From Pseudomonadota bacterium (GTDB lineage Bacteria > Pseudomonadota > Alphaproteobacteria > Caulobacterales > Caulobacteraceae): DNA of 64,000 bases. The notes under the pieces were generated by a model. The model saw nothing but the letters and a program-made list of their open reading frames with translations. It had not been told where the DNA came from and ran no database searches. The translations under genes were made by a program, and so were the position numbers. Each line of letters opens with the position of its first letter. The stretch's first letter is position 1. The stretch covers positions 124,001-188,000 of the forward strand of contig JAEXZS010000078.1 of assembly GCA_023451375.1 (NCBI GenBank), given 5' to 3'. This document shows positions 34,881-43,997 of the stretch, piece after piece.

Positions 34881-35762
34881 CTAGGCTAGGAAGCGCCGGA
34901 CGACCTCAAGGAAGCGGTCGGGCTGGTCGATCATCACCTGGTGCTCGGCGCCCTCGATGCGTTCGAAGCGGACGGGTCGGCGCAGCTCGCCGAATCCGTG
35001 GCGGAACAGCGCCTCCAGCCGGTTGCGGGGATTGCGGCTGTCGGGGCTCCAACCGTAGACCACCGTCACCGGCGCGGTCACCTCGCGCAGCCTCAGCCGC
35101 AGGTCGACCGTCAGCGCCTCGTATAGGCCCTGCGCCAGGACGCGGCGGTCGCCGCCCTGCAGGCCCAGGCCGTTGAACACCATGTCGCCCGCCAGGCCCA
35201 GGTCCCCGCCCAGCGCCGACACCTGGGTCTGCAGCGCCTTGTCCCCGAACAGCATCAGCGCCTGATAGCCCAGCCGGGCCAGCGGCTCGACCTGCTCGGA
35301 CGTGGCGCGGGAATCGACCAGGGCCGGGAAGAAGGGCGAGGAATCGACGACCATCACCCGGCCGACCTGGTCGCCCATGTCGGCGGCGACGCGCAGCGCG
35401 ATCTGCCCGCCCAGCGAATGGCCGATCAGCGCGGGGCGCGACAGGTTCCGTTCCTGGATGTAGCGACGGATCTCGTTCGCGGCGGGCCCGGACAGGCCGC
35501 CGGCCGCATTGGCGCCGATGTCGGTCCGACCGAAGCCCCGGAGTGTGACCAGGTGCACCCTGTAGCGGTCGTCGAGCCGGTCGGCCGTCGTCCGCCACGC
35601 GGCGCCGGTCGAGCCCAGGCCGGGGATGAAGACGATGTCGGGACCACGCCCGCGCGTCTCGACGATGATTCGATCGGACCGGAACACCGAGGTCTGAGCC
35701 CACGTGTCAGCGGGCGCGGCGACGGCGAGCAGGAAGATCAGAGAGATTAGAACGCGGATCAT
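34881..35762 (-). CDS. Exported alpha/beta hydrolase
   Basis: Hydrolase of 293 residues of the general alpha/beta fold. MIRVLISLIFLLAVAAPADTW is followed by AQ, a signal peptide. The oxyanion region is VFIPGLGSTGAAW, the nucleophile motif ALIGHSLGGQIAL, the acid is probably the Asp in YGWSPDSRNP or nearby, and the base is His in IEGAEHQVMIDQP. The length and cap region resemble lactonase or esterase members, but substrate cannot be told. It is convergent with ccmB (8 bases) and 46 bases downstream of mutM on the same strand. Confidence 0.82.
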   Translation of the reverse strand: MIRVLISLIFLLAVAAPADTWAQTSVFRSDRIIVETRGRGPDIVFIPGLGSTGAAWRTTADRLDDRYRVHLVTLRGFGRTDIGANAAGGLSGPAANEIRRYIQERNLSRPALIGHSLGGQIALRVAADMGDQVGRVMVVDSSPFFPALVDSRATSEQVEPLARLGYQALMLFGDKALQTQVSALGGDLGLAGDMVFNGLGLQGGDRRVLAQGLYEALTVDLRLRLREVTAPVTVVYGWSPDSRNPRNRLEALFRHGFGELRRPVRFERIEGAEHQVMIDQPDRFLEVVRRFLA

Positions 35763-35808
35763 GGCCGCGCCCTAACGCCGGATCGGGGCCATTGGTTGAC
35801 CCCCGCCC

Positions 35809-36669
35809 TCACCGCCGCTGGCAGGACGGGCAGTAGAAGGTGGAGCGGCCGCCCTGGACGACGCGCTTGACCACGCCGGCGCAGCCCTCGCCCCGGCACG
35901 GCTCGCCCTCGCGGCCGTAGACGTCGAAGCGGTGCTGGAAATAGCCTTGGCCGCCCTCGGCATTGGCGAAGTCGCGCAGGGTGGAGCCGCCCGCCGCGAT
36001 GGCGTCGTTCAGGACCTCCCGGACCTCGGTCGCCAGCCGCTCCAGCCGGGGGCGCGAGACGGCGCCGGCGGCGATCAGCGGCGAAACGCGGGCCCGATAC
36101 AGGGCCTCGCAGACGTAGATGTTGCCGAGGCCGGCGACGATGCGCTGGTCCAGCAGCGAGACCTTGATGTTCTGCTTCTTGCCGGCGAAGGCCTCGGCCA
36201 GATGCGCGCCGGAGAAGCCGTTGCCCAGCGGCTCCGGCCCCAGGCCCGCGAACCACGGATGCGCCTCAACCTCCCGCGTCGGAATCAGGCCCATGAAGCC
36301 GAAGCGGCGGGCGTCGGCGAAGCCGATGCGGGTGCGGCCGTTCCTGTCGGCGCAGGCGCTGAAATGCTCGTGCTTGCCGGCGATGGGCGCGGCCTCCTCG
36401 AACTCGCCCAGCTGGCGGCCGTCCAGGGTGAAGCGGCCGGTCATGCCCAGATGGGTGATCCAGGTCTCGCCGGTCGACAGCGGCATCAGCAGATATTTGG
36501 CGCGGCGGCCGATGCGTTCGACCGTCGCCCCCTCCAGCCGTTCGACGAAGCGGTCGGGGAAGGGAAAACGCAGGTCGGGCCGGTTGATCCGCACGCCCGT
36601 CAGCCGCGCGCCCTCCAGCACCGGCGTCAGGCCGCGTCGGACGGTTTCGACCTCGGGAAGTTCGGGCAT
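35809..36669 (-). CDS. mutM: Formamidopyrimidine-DNA glycosylase
   Basis: Bifunctional DNA glycosylase and AP lyase of 286 residues that removes 8-oxoguanine and formamidopyrimidines. The catalytic N-terminus PELPEVETVRRGL is exact, with Pro2 as nucleophile after methionine removal and Glu3. The helix-two-turn-helix with LLDQRIVAGLGNIYVCEALY and the C-terminal zinc finger CRGEGCAGVVKRVVQGGRST then FYCPSCQRR supply all four cysteines. The flanking 154 bases upstream, shared with the divergent OPT gene, show no strong promoter by eye. Confidence 0.97.
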   Translation of the reverse strand: MPELPEVETVRRGLTPVLEGARLTGVRINRPDLRFPFPDRFVERLEGATVERIGRRAKYLLMPLSTGETWITHLGMTGRFTLDGRQLGEFEEAAPIAGKHEHFSACADRNGRTRIGFADARRFGFMGLIPTREVEAHPWFAGLGPEPLGNGFSGAHLAEAFAGKKQNIKVSLLDQRIVAGLGNIYVCEALYRARVSPLIAAGAVSRPRLERLATEVREVLNDAIAAGGSTLRDFANAEGGQGYFQHRFDVYGREGEPCRGEGCAGVVKRVVQGGRSTFYCPSCQRR

Positions 36670-36823
36670 GATTCCGTCCTAGCTCGCCGACGGCGCACGA
36701 TCCAGCCGATCAGGCTCCAAGCTTTGTCAGAGCCGAGTGGGACCGTGTCCAACCCAGCCGATTTCGCTCTAGGCGCCTGCGACATTATGCGCTTACGGTC
36801 CCTCCGAACGTGGGGACTATCCG

Positions 36824-38887
36824 ATGACTGACGCAAACGCGGCGCCCGCCAAGGCTGGGGGCAAGCGGCTCGAACTGACGCTCCGGGCCCTGGTGCTCGG
36901 CTGCCTGTTGGCGGTGGTGTTCACCGCCGCCAACACCTACCTCGGCCTGCTGGTGGGCCTGACCTTCGCCTCGGCCATTCCGGCGGCGGTCATTTCGATG
37001 GCCCTGCTGAGGACCTTCCGGACCTCAACCATCTGGGAAAACATGACGGTCCAGACCGTCGCCTCGGTCGGCGGTTCGATGAGCGCCATCATCTTCGTCC
37101 TGCCGGGCCTGGTGATGATCGGCTGGTGGATGGAGTTCCCCTTCTGGCAGTCGGTGCTGATCTGCAGCCTGGGCGGGGTGCTGGGGGTGACCTTCTCCAT
37201 CCCCCTGCGCCGGGCCCTGGTGGTCAACGGCGGCCTGCCCTATCCCGAAGGCCGCGCCGCCGCCGAGGTGCTGAAGGTCGGCTCGCGCGGGGCCGAACAG
37301 TCCGACAGCGCGGTGCGCGAGAACAAGTCCGGCCTGTGGATCGTGGTGGCCGGGGCCGTCGCCTCGGCCGGCTATGCGCTGCTGGTCGCCGGTCGGGTGT
37401 TCGCCGGGGAGGCGGCGCGCTTCTTCAAGCTTCCGGCCGCCCTGGGCGGCGGGGCCACAGGCATGGGCTTCGGCATGCAGTTCGCCCTGCTGGGCGCGGG
37501 CCACCTGATCGGCCTGACCGTGGGCCTGGCGCAGCTGTTCGGCCTGGTGCTGGCCTGGGCCATCGCCGTGCCGATCCTGACCAGCCCGGACACCGTCGCC
37601 TGGCTGACGGCGCATGGCGTCCCCTCGATCGCCTCGACCCTGCCGGCGGGCGCGCCGGCCGAGGAGCTGGCGGGAACGGTGTGGAGCCGCGAGGTGCGTT
37701 TCATGGGCGCGGGCGTGATCGGCGTCGCCGCCATCTGGACCCTGCTGAAGCTGGCCGGGCCGCTGCTCGGCGGCCTGACCTCGGCCCTGGCGGCCAACGC
37801 CCGCCGGTCGCACGGCGAGGTTCTGGACCGCACTGAGCAGGACCTGCCGATCAAGCTGGTGGGCGCCATATCGCTGGCCTGCCTCATCGGCATCGCCGGC
37901 CTGCTGGCCTGGTTCGCCCAGAGCGCCCCGGCCCTGTCCGGTTCGACCGCCATGCTGGTCGCCGGCGGCCTGATCTATGTGGTGCTGATCGGCTTCGCGG
38001 TGGCGGCCATCTGCGGCTACATGGCCGGACTGATCGGATCGTCCAACAGCCCCGTGTCGGGCGTCGGCATCCTGGCCATCGTCATCGCCTCGCTGCTGAT
38101 GCTGGGGGTCATGGCCATCGCGGGCGTGCCGGCGGATCCCTCGATCATCGCCTTCGCCCTGATCGTGACCTCGGTGGTCTTCGCCGTCGCCGTCATCGCC
38201 AACGACAACCTCCAGGATCTCAAGACCGGGCAGCTGGTCGAGGCCACGCCGTGGCGCCAGCAGACCGCCCTGATCGTCGGCGTCGGCGCCGGCGCCCTGG
38301 TGATCCCCTTCATCCTGAACCTGCTGAACCAGGCGTTCGGCTTCGAGGGCGGTCCGCCCGCCATCGTCGAGGGCGCACAGACCCTGGCGGCGCCGCAGGC
38401 CACGCTGATCTCGGCCCTGGCGCGCGGCGTGATCGGCGGCGACCTGCGCTGGGACCTGATCGGCCTGGGCGCGGTGATCGGCGTGGTGATCATCGTGCTG
38501 GACGTGGTGCTGGAGCGGGCGACCAAGGGCCGCGTGAAGCTGCCGCCGCTGGCGGTCGGCATCGGCTTCTACCTGCCCGCCGCCGTGACGACGATGCTGG
38601 TCATCGGCGCCGTCTGCGGCTGGCTGTACGAGAAGGCGGTGGAATCCAAGTCCTATGCGCCCGTCGCCAAGCGGATGGGCGTGTTGCTGGCCTCGGGCCT
38701 GATCGTGGGCGAGAGCCTGTTCGGCGTCTTCACCGCCGGCGTCATCGTCGCCACGCGAGACGACGCGCCCTTCGCCATGTTGCCCGACGGCTCGGCCTGG
38801 CCGGCCATGCTGGCGGGGATCGTCGGCTTCGCGGCGATCACCTTCGGCCTTTATCGCTGGACCCGAGGCAGGGCCGCCGAGGTCTGA
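36824..38887 (+). CDS. OPT family oligopeptide transporter
   Basis: Polytopic inner-membrane protein of 687 residues with about 16 hydrophobic segments. The family blocks ANTYLGLLVGLTFASAIPAA, then WENMTVQTVASVGGSMSAII, GLPYPEGRAAAEVLKVG, and MAGLIGSSNSPVSGVGILAI are clear. OPT proteins take up oligopeptides or metal-siderophore-like complexes by proton symport; bacterial members of this type are mostly uncharacterised. It stands alone, divergent from mutM and closed by a strong UUCG-loop terminator. Confidence 0.9.
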   Translation: MTDANAAPAKAGGKRLELTLRALVLGCLLAVVFTAANTYLGLLVGLTFASAIPAAVISMALLRTFRTSTIWENMTVQTVASVGGSMSAIIFVLPGLVMIGWWMEFPFWQSVLICSLGGVLGVTFSIPLRRALVVNGGLPYPEGRAAAEVLKVGSRGAEQSDSAVRENKSGLWIVVAGAVASAGYALLVAGRVFAGEAARFFKLPAALGGGATGMGFGMQFALLGAGHLIGLTVGLAQLFGLVLAWAIAVPILTSPDTVAWLTAHGVPSIASTLPAGAPAEELAGTVWSREVRFMGAGVIGVAAIWTLLKLAGPLLGGLTSALAANARRSHGEVLDRTEQDLPIKLVGAISLACLIGIAGLLAWFAQSAPALSGSTAMLVAGGLIYVVLIGFAVAAICGYMAGLIGSSNSPVSGVGILAIVIASLLMLGVMAIAGVPADPSIIAFALIVTSVVFAVAVIANDNLQDLKTGQLVEATPWRQQTALIVGVGAGALVIPFILNLLNQAFGFEGGPPAIVEGAQTLAAPQATLISALARGVIGGDLRWDLIGLGAVIGVVIIVLDVVLERATKGRVKLPPLAVGIGFYLPAAVTTMLVIGAVCGWLYEKAVESKSYAPVAKRMGVLLASGLIVGESLFGVFTAGVIVATRDDAPFAMLPDGSAWPAMLAGIVGFAAITFGLYRWTRGRAAEV

Positions 38888-38903
38888 TCCGGAACGGTTG
38901 ATC

Positions 38904-38926
38904 GGGGGGCTTCGGCCCCCCATCTT
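38904..38926 (+). terminator. Hairpin terminator after the OPT transporter gene
   Basis: GGGGGGC (38904-38910) pairs perfectly with GCCCCCC (38915-38921) around the stable tetraloop TTCG. It starts 16 bases after the stop codon; the T tract that follows (ATCTTG) is weak, but the stem and loop are typical. Confidence 0.7.
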
Positions 38927-38998
38927 GCGTCATGACCGGGCGTCCCGCCGATCGCGGGGGACGAGGACCGGTCTTCGGTCGCTTCGACGAGGACCAGA

Positions 38999-39418
38999 AT
39001 GACGACGCGTACGATCCTGTTCGACAGCCCCTTTCTGCTGGGCTTCGATCACACCCGCGCCCTGATCGACCGGGCGGCCAAGGCGGCGGCCGAGAGCTAT
39101 CCGCCCTATAATGTCGAGCAGGTCAGCGAAACGGGCGTCCGCATCACCCTGGCGGTGGCGGGCTTCTCTCCGGACGAGCTGAACGTGACGCTGGAAGGCC
39201 GCCAGCTGACGATCGCGGGAAAGCGCGACGAGGCGGGCAGGGGCGAGCAGGCCTTTCTGCACCGGGGCATAGCGGCGCGCGGCTTCGTGCGCAGCTTCGT
39301 CCTAGCCGATGGGCTGGAGGTGCAGGGCGCGCGGCTGGAGCATGGCCTGCTGCACGTCGACCTGATCCGGCCCGAAGCCGAACGCGCCGTACGGCGCATC
39401 CCCATAACGGTCGGCTGA
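38999..39418 (+). CDS. Hsp20-family small heat shock protein
   Basis: Alpha-crystallin-type chaperone of 139 residues that holds unfolding proteins in the cytoplasm. The crystallin domain runs from about residue 36 (YPPYNVEQVSETGVRITLAV) through AGFSPDELNVTLEGRQLTIA to GLEVQGARLEHGLLHVDLIR. The typical I-x-I/V tail is RRIPITVG. It is followed 61 bases on by a DUF1150 gene, a pairing common in alphaproteobacteria. I found no CIRCE element and no clear heat-shock promoter upstream. Confidence 0.92.
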   Translation: MTTRTILFDSPFLLGFDHTRALIDRAAKAAAESYPPYNVEQVSETGVRITLAVAGFSPDELNVTLEGRQLTIAGKRDEAGRGEQAFLHRGIAARGFVRSFVLADGLEVQGARLEHGLLHVDLIRPEAERAVRRIPITVG

Positions 39419-39436
39419 TCCAGCGACCGGTGAACC

Positions 39437-39452
39437 GCCCGGCGATCCGGGC
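39437..39452 (+). other. Intercistronic hairpin between hsp20 and DUF1150 genes
   Basis: GCCCGG (39437-39442) and CCGGGC (39447-39452) form a perfect six-base stem with a CGAT loop. No T run follows, so it may stabilise or separate the hsp20 message rather than end it. The AAGGAGG ribosome site of the next gene lies just downstream. Confidence 0.35.
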
Positions 39453-39479
39453 ATTGGTATTGAGTAAGGAGGCGGTCCT

Positions 39480-39728
39480 ATGACGCCGATGATGAGCAAG
39501 GAAGATTTCGCGGGCCTGGGCGCCCCCGACCTGGTCTATGTGCGCCAGGTGAAGGCGTCCGATCTGCTGGCCGACGCGGCCGATACGCAGGGGCTGGAGA
39601 TCGACAGCGATCAGACCCTATATGCGGTGCACGGGGCCGACGGCGAGCGGCTAGCGGTCATGCTGGACCGCGACACGGCCTTCGCCGCCGCGGTCGCCCA
39701 CGAGCTGGCGCCGGTTTCCGTCCACTAA
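39480..39728 (+). CDS. DUF1150 family protein
   Basis: Small cytoplasmic protein of 82 residues in the DUF1150 family, found almost only in alphaproteobacteria and commonly next to hsp20. Typical segments are DLVYVRQVKASDLL and LYAVHGADGERLAVMLDRDT, ending with AAAVAHELAPVSVH. Function is unknown; the association with Hsp20 suggests a stress role. A strong AAGGAGG lies about seven bases before the ATG at 39480. The gene is convergent with ptsN across 18 bases. Confidence 0.9.
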   Translation: MTPMMSKEDFAGLGAPDLVYVRQVKASDLLADAADTQGLEIDSDQTLYAVHGADGERLAVMLDRDTAFAAAVAHELAPVSVH

Positions 39729-39739
39729 AGGAAGAAGCG

Positions 39740-39757
39740 CGGCGGCTCAGGCCGCCG
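39740..39757 (-). terminator. Hairpin at the 3' end of ptsN
   Basis: CGGCGGC (39740-39746) pairs with GCCGCCG (39751-39757) around a four-base loop that includes the ptsN stop codon. On the minus strand the sequence after the stem is CGCTTCTTCCTTT, moderately T-rich, so it may terminate the rpoN-hpf-ptsN transcript. Confidence 0.4.
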
Positions 39758-40214
39758 TGGCCGGCAGGTCGTCGCGCACGAACAGGGCGCGGACGGCGTC
39801 CGTCGTGCGGGCTTGGCGCAGCTGCTCGCGCAGTTCGGACGAGCGCAGGGCGCGCGACACCGCCGCCAGGGCGCGCAGGTGCTCGGCTCCATCCTTCGGC
39901 GGCGCGAACAGCGCGAACATCAGGTCCACGGGACGGTCGTCGACCGCGTCATAAGCAACGGGCGTGTCCAGGCGAACGAACACCCCGGTGACGCGTTCGA
40001 TGCCCGACAGGCGGGCATGCGGAACGGCGACGCCGGAGCCGAGGCCGGTCGAGCCCAGCGCCTCCCGTTCCAGCAGGGCGTCGAACACCCGGCCCTCATC
40101 CACGCCCAGCGCCTGGGCCGCCGCCTCAGCGACGGCGTGCAGGGCCTGGCGCTTGGAAGACGCCCCGCCACGCAGCACCACGCCCTGGGGCGCGAGCAGA
40201 TCACCGATGTCCAT
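39747..40214 (-). CDS. ptsN: PTS IIA-like nitrogen regulatory protein PtsN
   Basis: EIIA-Ntr protein of 155 residues, the phosphoryl-accepting end of the nitrogen phosphotransferase chain that regulates potassium transport, (p)ppGpp and sigma-54-linked functions in other proteobacteria. The phosphorylated His is in GSGVAVPHARLSGIE. The fold blocks RVFDALLEREALGSTGLG and DLMFALFAPPKDGAEHLRAL are intact. It lies 74 bases after hpf in the classic rpoN-hpf-ptsN order. Confidence 0.95.
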   Translation of the reverse strand: MDIGDLLAPQGVVLRGGASSKRQALHAVAEAAAQALGVDEGRVFDALLEREALGSTGLGSGVAVPHARLSGIERVTGVFVRLDTPVAYDAVDDRPVDLMFALFAPPKDGAEHLRALAAVSRALRSSELREQLRQARTTDAVRALFVRDDLPATAA

Positions 40215-40288
40215 TTGGGACGTCCCGATTGTTCAAAGCGACAGGCGGTCGCGGGCGCCCCTTTAGAGACTCCCGCGACGAAGTCAAA

Positions 40289-40936
40289 CTAGGCCGTGCC
40301 GGCGTGACCATTGGTCTTGGTGGTCCGTTCCGGGTCGATCCAGCCCACATTGCCGTCCGGCCGGCGATAGACCACCGACAGGCCGCCGTGCGCCGCGTTG
40401 CGGAAGAGAACGACCGGATAGCCGGTCATATCCAGCTCCAGCACCGCCCGACCCACCGTGATGGTGCGAATCTCGGCCTCGGTCTCGGCGATGACCATGC
40501 CCACCGGCGGCGGGCCGTCGTCGCCGGCGGAGCCGAAGGCTTCATCCTCGACGCTGTCGGGATCCCGCAGCACGATGCTGCGGGCGACCTCGCGGGCGGC
40601 GTCCTCGGTCTTCTCGGGCGACAGGCCCTTGGGGCCGATGTGGTGGTCCTTGAGCCGGCGCTTGTAGCGACGGACCCGAGTTTCGAGCCGCTCGAGGCTT
40701 TCGGTGAACGCCGAATGGGCGTCGCCGCCGAACCCGGTGGTCACCAGGGTCTGGCCGGAAGCCAGCCGGACCCAACAGTCCACCTTGAAGTTATGTCCGT
40801 CCTTCGAGACGACGACCTCGGCGTTCTCACCGCCGCGGGCGAAGTATTTTCCAACCCCGTCCTCGAGTTCCTGGGAGATGCGCGAGCCTAACGCTTCGCC
40901 GACATCCACGTGCTTGCCGCTGACTTGGACTTGCAT
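40289..40936 (-). CDS. hpf: Ribosome hibernation-promoting factor, long form
   Basis: Ribosome-binding protein of 215 residues that dimerises 70S ribosomes into inactive 100S particles in stationary phase. The N-terminal domain begins MQVQVSGKHVDVGEALGSRI and contains ARGGENAEVVVSKDGHNFK; the C-terminal dimerisation domain includes LELDMTGYPVVLFRNAAHG and YRRPDGNVGWIDPE, which define the long form. I chose the ATG at 40936 by homology; a frame-extending start 15 codons upstream gives a tail unlike the family. It follows rpoN by 63 bases. Confidence 0.95.
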   Translation of the reverse strand: MQVQVSGKHVDVGEALGSRISQELEDGVGKYFARGGENAEVVVSKDGHNFKVDCWVRLASGQTLVTTGFGGDAHSAFTESLERLETRVRRYKRRLKDHHIGPKGLSPEKTEDAAREVARSIVLRDPDSVEDEAFGSAGDDGPPPVGMVIAETEAEIRTITVGRAVLELDMTGYPVVLFRNAAHGGLSVVYRRPDGNVGWIDPERTTKTNGHAGTA

Positions 40937-40999
40937 GACCACAGAACGCTCCGGCCCGGGTTTGGTGTCAATCCGGATCACCGTTTTGTGGTGAGGCGA

Positions 41000-42499
41000 T
41001 CAGCCGGTCCGGAGCAGGCGCCGCCGCTCCACCGAAGACGGAATCCGCAGGGCTTCCCGGTACTTGGCCACGGTGCGGCGGGCGATGTCGATACCCGCCT
41101 CCTTGAGGATCTCGACGATGCGGTCATCGGACAAAACGTCGCCATCGAGGCCCTCGGCCTCGATCATCGCCTTTATCCGGTGACGGACGGCTTCGGCCGA
41201 ATGGGCGGCGGCCCCGTCGGTCGACTGGATGGCGGCGGTGAAGAAGAACTTCAGCTCGAAGACGCCTCGCGGGGTGGAGACGTACTTGTTGGAGGTGACG
41301 CGGCTGACGGTTGACTCGTGCATGCCGATGGCGTCCGCCACCGTCTTCAGGTTCAGCGGCCGCAGGAACTCCACGCCGAACGCCAGGAAGGCGTCCTGTT
41401 GGCGCACGATCTCGCTGGTCACCTTCAGTATGGTCTTGGCCCGCTGGTCCAGCGACTTGACCAGCCAGTTGGCCTGGGCGGCGCAGTCGGCGACGTAGGA
41501 CTTCTCGGAATCCGAGCGCGCGCCGGTCTGCACCAGGCTGTGGTAGCGTTTATCGACCAGCAGCCTGGGCAGGGTGTCGGAGTTCAGCTCGACCTTCCAG
41601 CCGCCGGCCGGGTCGGGGCGGACGTGAACATCGGGGACGACGGTCTGGGCCGGCTCGCCGCCGAAGCCGGCGCCGGGACGGGGCGTCAAGGCCTTCAGCT
41701 CCGCGATCATCTCGGCCAGGTCCTCGCCGTCGACCCCGCAGACCTTGCGCAGTCCGGGCAGGTCGCGGCGCGCCAGTAGTTCGAGATTGTCCAGCAGGGC
41801 GGCCATGGCCGGGTCGAACCGGTTGCGCTCGATCAGCTGCAGCTTCAGGCATTCCGGAACCGAGCGGGCCATGACGCCGGTCGGCTCGAAGCCGTGGCAG
41901 ACGGAAAGAACGGATTCGATCCGCTCCAGCGGCACGCCCAGCCGATCGGCGAACTCGGCCAACTCGCCGCGCAGGTATCCGCCCTCGTCGGTGGCGTCGA
42001 TCAGGGTCAGCGCGATGCCGTGGTCCGCCGCCGACAGGCCTGCCGACGAGGCCTGGGCCTGCAGGTGCTCCCACAGGGTGAGCTCGTGGGTGTCGGGCCG
42101 CTCGGCGTCGCCATCGAAGGCCTGGCCGCCCTTGCCGGCGGAAGACCAGTCGGACAGGCCGGGTTGAGCCTCGTCCGTCATGCGGTCGCTGGTGCGTTCG
42201 CCAGGCGCGGCGTCGCCGTAGACATCGTCGGACCCCGCATCCATCGCGGCGACCGCCTCATGGCCGACGCCGTCGCCGAAGGACATTTCCCCGTCGGGCG
42301 CGGCTTCCGGCGCTTCGGGGCGGTCGGGCGCGTCGCCTTCCGGCTCGTCGCGCTGCAGCAGCGGATTGCGCTCCAGCTCCCCCTCGATGAACTCGTCAAG
42401 CTCGAGGTTCGACAGTTGCAGCAGCTTGATCGCCTGCTGCAGCTGGGGCGTGATGACCAGCCCCTGGCCCTGCCTGACCTCTAACCTCTGCCCGATCAC
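41000..42499 (-). CDS. rpoN: RNA polymerase sigma-54 factor
   Basis: Sigma-54 of 499 residues, used for promoters of the -24/-12 type and activated by enhancer-binding proteins; in Caulobacterales it serves flagellar and stalk genes. Region I is QRLEVRQGQGLVITPQLQQA followed by IKLLQLSNLELDEFIE. Region III has MHESTVSRVTSNKYVSTPRG and the RpoN box is IARRTVAKYREAL near the C-terminus. The start codon is GTG at 42499. The acidic linker after region I is long, as is usual in this order. Confidence 0.96.
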   Translation of the reverse strand: MIGQRLEVRQGQGLVITPQLQQAIKLLQLSNLELDEFIEGELERNPLLQRDEPEGDAPDRPEAPEAAPDGEMSFGDGVGHEAVAAMDAGSDDVYGDAAPGERTSDRMTDEAQPGLSDWSSAGKGGQAFDGDAERPDTHELTLWEHLQAQASSAGLSAADHGIALTLIDATDEGGYLRGELAEFADRLGVPLERIESVLSVCHGFEPTGVMARSVPECLKLQLIERNRFDPAMAALLDNLELLARRDLPGLRKVCGVDGEDLAEMIAELKALTPRPGAGFGGEPAQTVVPDVHVRPDPAGGWKVELNSDTLPRLLVDKRYHSLVQTGARSDSEKSYVADCAAQANWLVKSLDQRAKTILKVTSEIVRQQDAFLAFGVEFLRPLNLKTVADAIGMHESTVSRVTSNKYVSTPRGVFELKFFFTAAIQSTDGAAAHSAEAVRHRIKAMIEAEGLDGDVLSDDRIVEILKEAGIDIARRTVAKYREALRIPSSVERRRLLRTG

Positions 42500-42664
42500 G
42501 TGCGTTTTTCCCGCCGGAGCGCAACTGGCCCGGAACTTGCTGGGACAGGATGTCGTCCAAACGGTTAACGCCGCCCAAACGGCCCTAACCGCATGAGCGG
42601 CGCCGCCGGGGTGCGAGAGCCAGAGAGCCGGGACGCGGCGGGCAGGGTCCCTGAGGCGGGTCGC

Positions 42665-43966
42665 TCAGCCGGCGCCGAAGACCCTGTTGAAGATCACATC
42701 GACGTTCTTGGTGTGATAGCCGAGGTCGAACAGCGCCTCGAGTTCGGCGTCGGGCAGGGTGACGCGGGCGTCGGCCTTCAGGAAGTCGATGAAGGCTCCC
42801 TCGCCGCGCCACACCTTCATGGCGTTCTCCTGCACCGCCGCATAGGCGTCCTCGCGCGACACGCCCGCCTGGGTGAGGGCCAGCATCACCCGCTGGGAGA
42901 AGACCAGGCCGCCCAGACGGTCCAGGTTCTTGCGCATGTTTTCCGGATAGACGTTCAGCCGCTCGATCACGCCCGCCAGCCGGTGCAGGGCGAAGTCCAG
43001 GTGGATGGTGGCGTCCGGGCCGATGCCGCGCTCGACCGAGGAGTGGCTGATGTCCCGCTCGTGCCACAGCGCCACATTTTCCATGGCGGGGGTCACCGCC
43101 GAGCGGACCAGGCGGGCCAGGCCGGTCAGGTTCTCGGTCAGGATGGGGTTGCGCTTGTGCGGCATGGCCGACGAGCCCTTCTGTCCCTTGTCGAAGAACT
43201 CCTCGGCCTCCAGCACCTCGGTGCGCTGCAGGTGGCGGATCTCGACGGCCAGACGCTCGACCGAGGAGGCGACGACGCCGAGCGCGGCGAAATAGGCGGC
43301 GTGGCGGTCGCGCGGGATCACCTGGGTCGAGACCGGCTCGACGGCCAGGCCCATCTGGTCGGCGACGTATTGCTCAACGGCCGGATCGACGTTGGCGAAG
43401 GTGCCGACGGCGCCGGAGATGGCGCAGGTGGCGATCTCTTCGCGCGCCGTGATCAGGCGGCGCTTGGCGCGTTGGAATTCGGCGTGATAGCCGGCCAGCT
43501 TGAGGCCGAAGGTCACCGGCTCGGCGTGGATGCCGTGCGAGCGGCCCACGGTCGGGGTGTATTTGTGCTCCTTGGCGCGTGTCTCCAGCGCGGCTAGAAC
43601 CCGATCGACGCCGCCCAGCAGCAGGTCGGTGGAGCGCGCCAGCTGCACCGCGAAACAGGTGTCGAGCACGTCCGACGACGTCATGCCCTGGTGCAGGAAA
43701 CGCGCCTCGTCGCCGACGATCTCAGCGACGTGGGTCAGAAAGGCGATGACGTCGTGCTTGGTCGTGCGCTCGATCTCGTCGATGCGGTCGGCGTCGAACG
43801 TCGCGTCCTTGCCCTTGGCCCAGATGGCGTCGGCCGCGTCCTGCGGGATCACCCCCAGTTCGGCCATCTTGGTCGCGGCGTGGGCCTCGATCTCGAACCA
43901 GATCTTGTACTTGGTCTCCTGCGACCACAGGGCGACGGCGTCGGGGCGGGAATAGCGCGTGATCAT
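42665..43966 (-). CDS. purB: Adenylosuccinate lyase
   Basis: Enzyme of 433 residues acting twice in purine synthesis, releasing fumarate from SAICAR and from adenylosuccinate. The fumarase-superfamily signature GSSAMPHKRNPILTENLTGL is exact. Other blocks are TSSDVLDTCFAVQL, VGRSHGIHAEPVTFGLK and ERDISHSSVERGIGPDA. The length is that of the short bacterial/Bacillus-type PurB. It begins MITRYSRPDAVALWSQE, a typical start. It is divergent from the guanidine-riboswitch-controlled exporter, sharing a 153-base intergenic region. Confidence 0.96.
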   Translation of the reverse strand: MITRYSRPDAVALWSQETKYKIWFEIEAHAATKMAELGVIPQDAADAIWAKGKDATFDADRIDEIERTTKHDVIAFLTHVAEIVGDEARFLHQGMTSSDVLDTCFAVQLARSTDLLLGGVDRVLAALETRAKEHKYTPTVGRSHGIHAEPVTFGLKLAGYHAEFQRAKRRLITAREEIATCAISGAVGTFANVDPAVEQYVADQMGLAVEPVSTQVIPRDRHAAYFAALGVVASSVERLAVEIRHLQRTEVLEAEEFFDKGQKGSSAMPHKRNPILTENLTGLARLVRSAVTPAMENVALWHERDISHSSVERGIGPDATIHLDFALHRLAGVIERLNVYPENMRKNLDRLGGLVFSQRVMLALTQAGVSREDAYAAVQENAMKVWRGEGAFIDFLKADARVTLPDAELEALFDLGYHTKNVDVIFNRVFGAG

Positions 43967-43997
43967 GGGCGGGTCGTGTCGGTCGCGGGCGGCTGCG

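Noticed and set aside
37025..38923. Long open frame opposite the OPT transporter gene
   Set aside because: Its product is His/Gln/Asp-rich without motifs; the plus-strand frame is a clear transporter.
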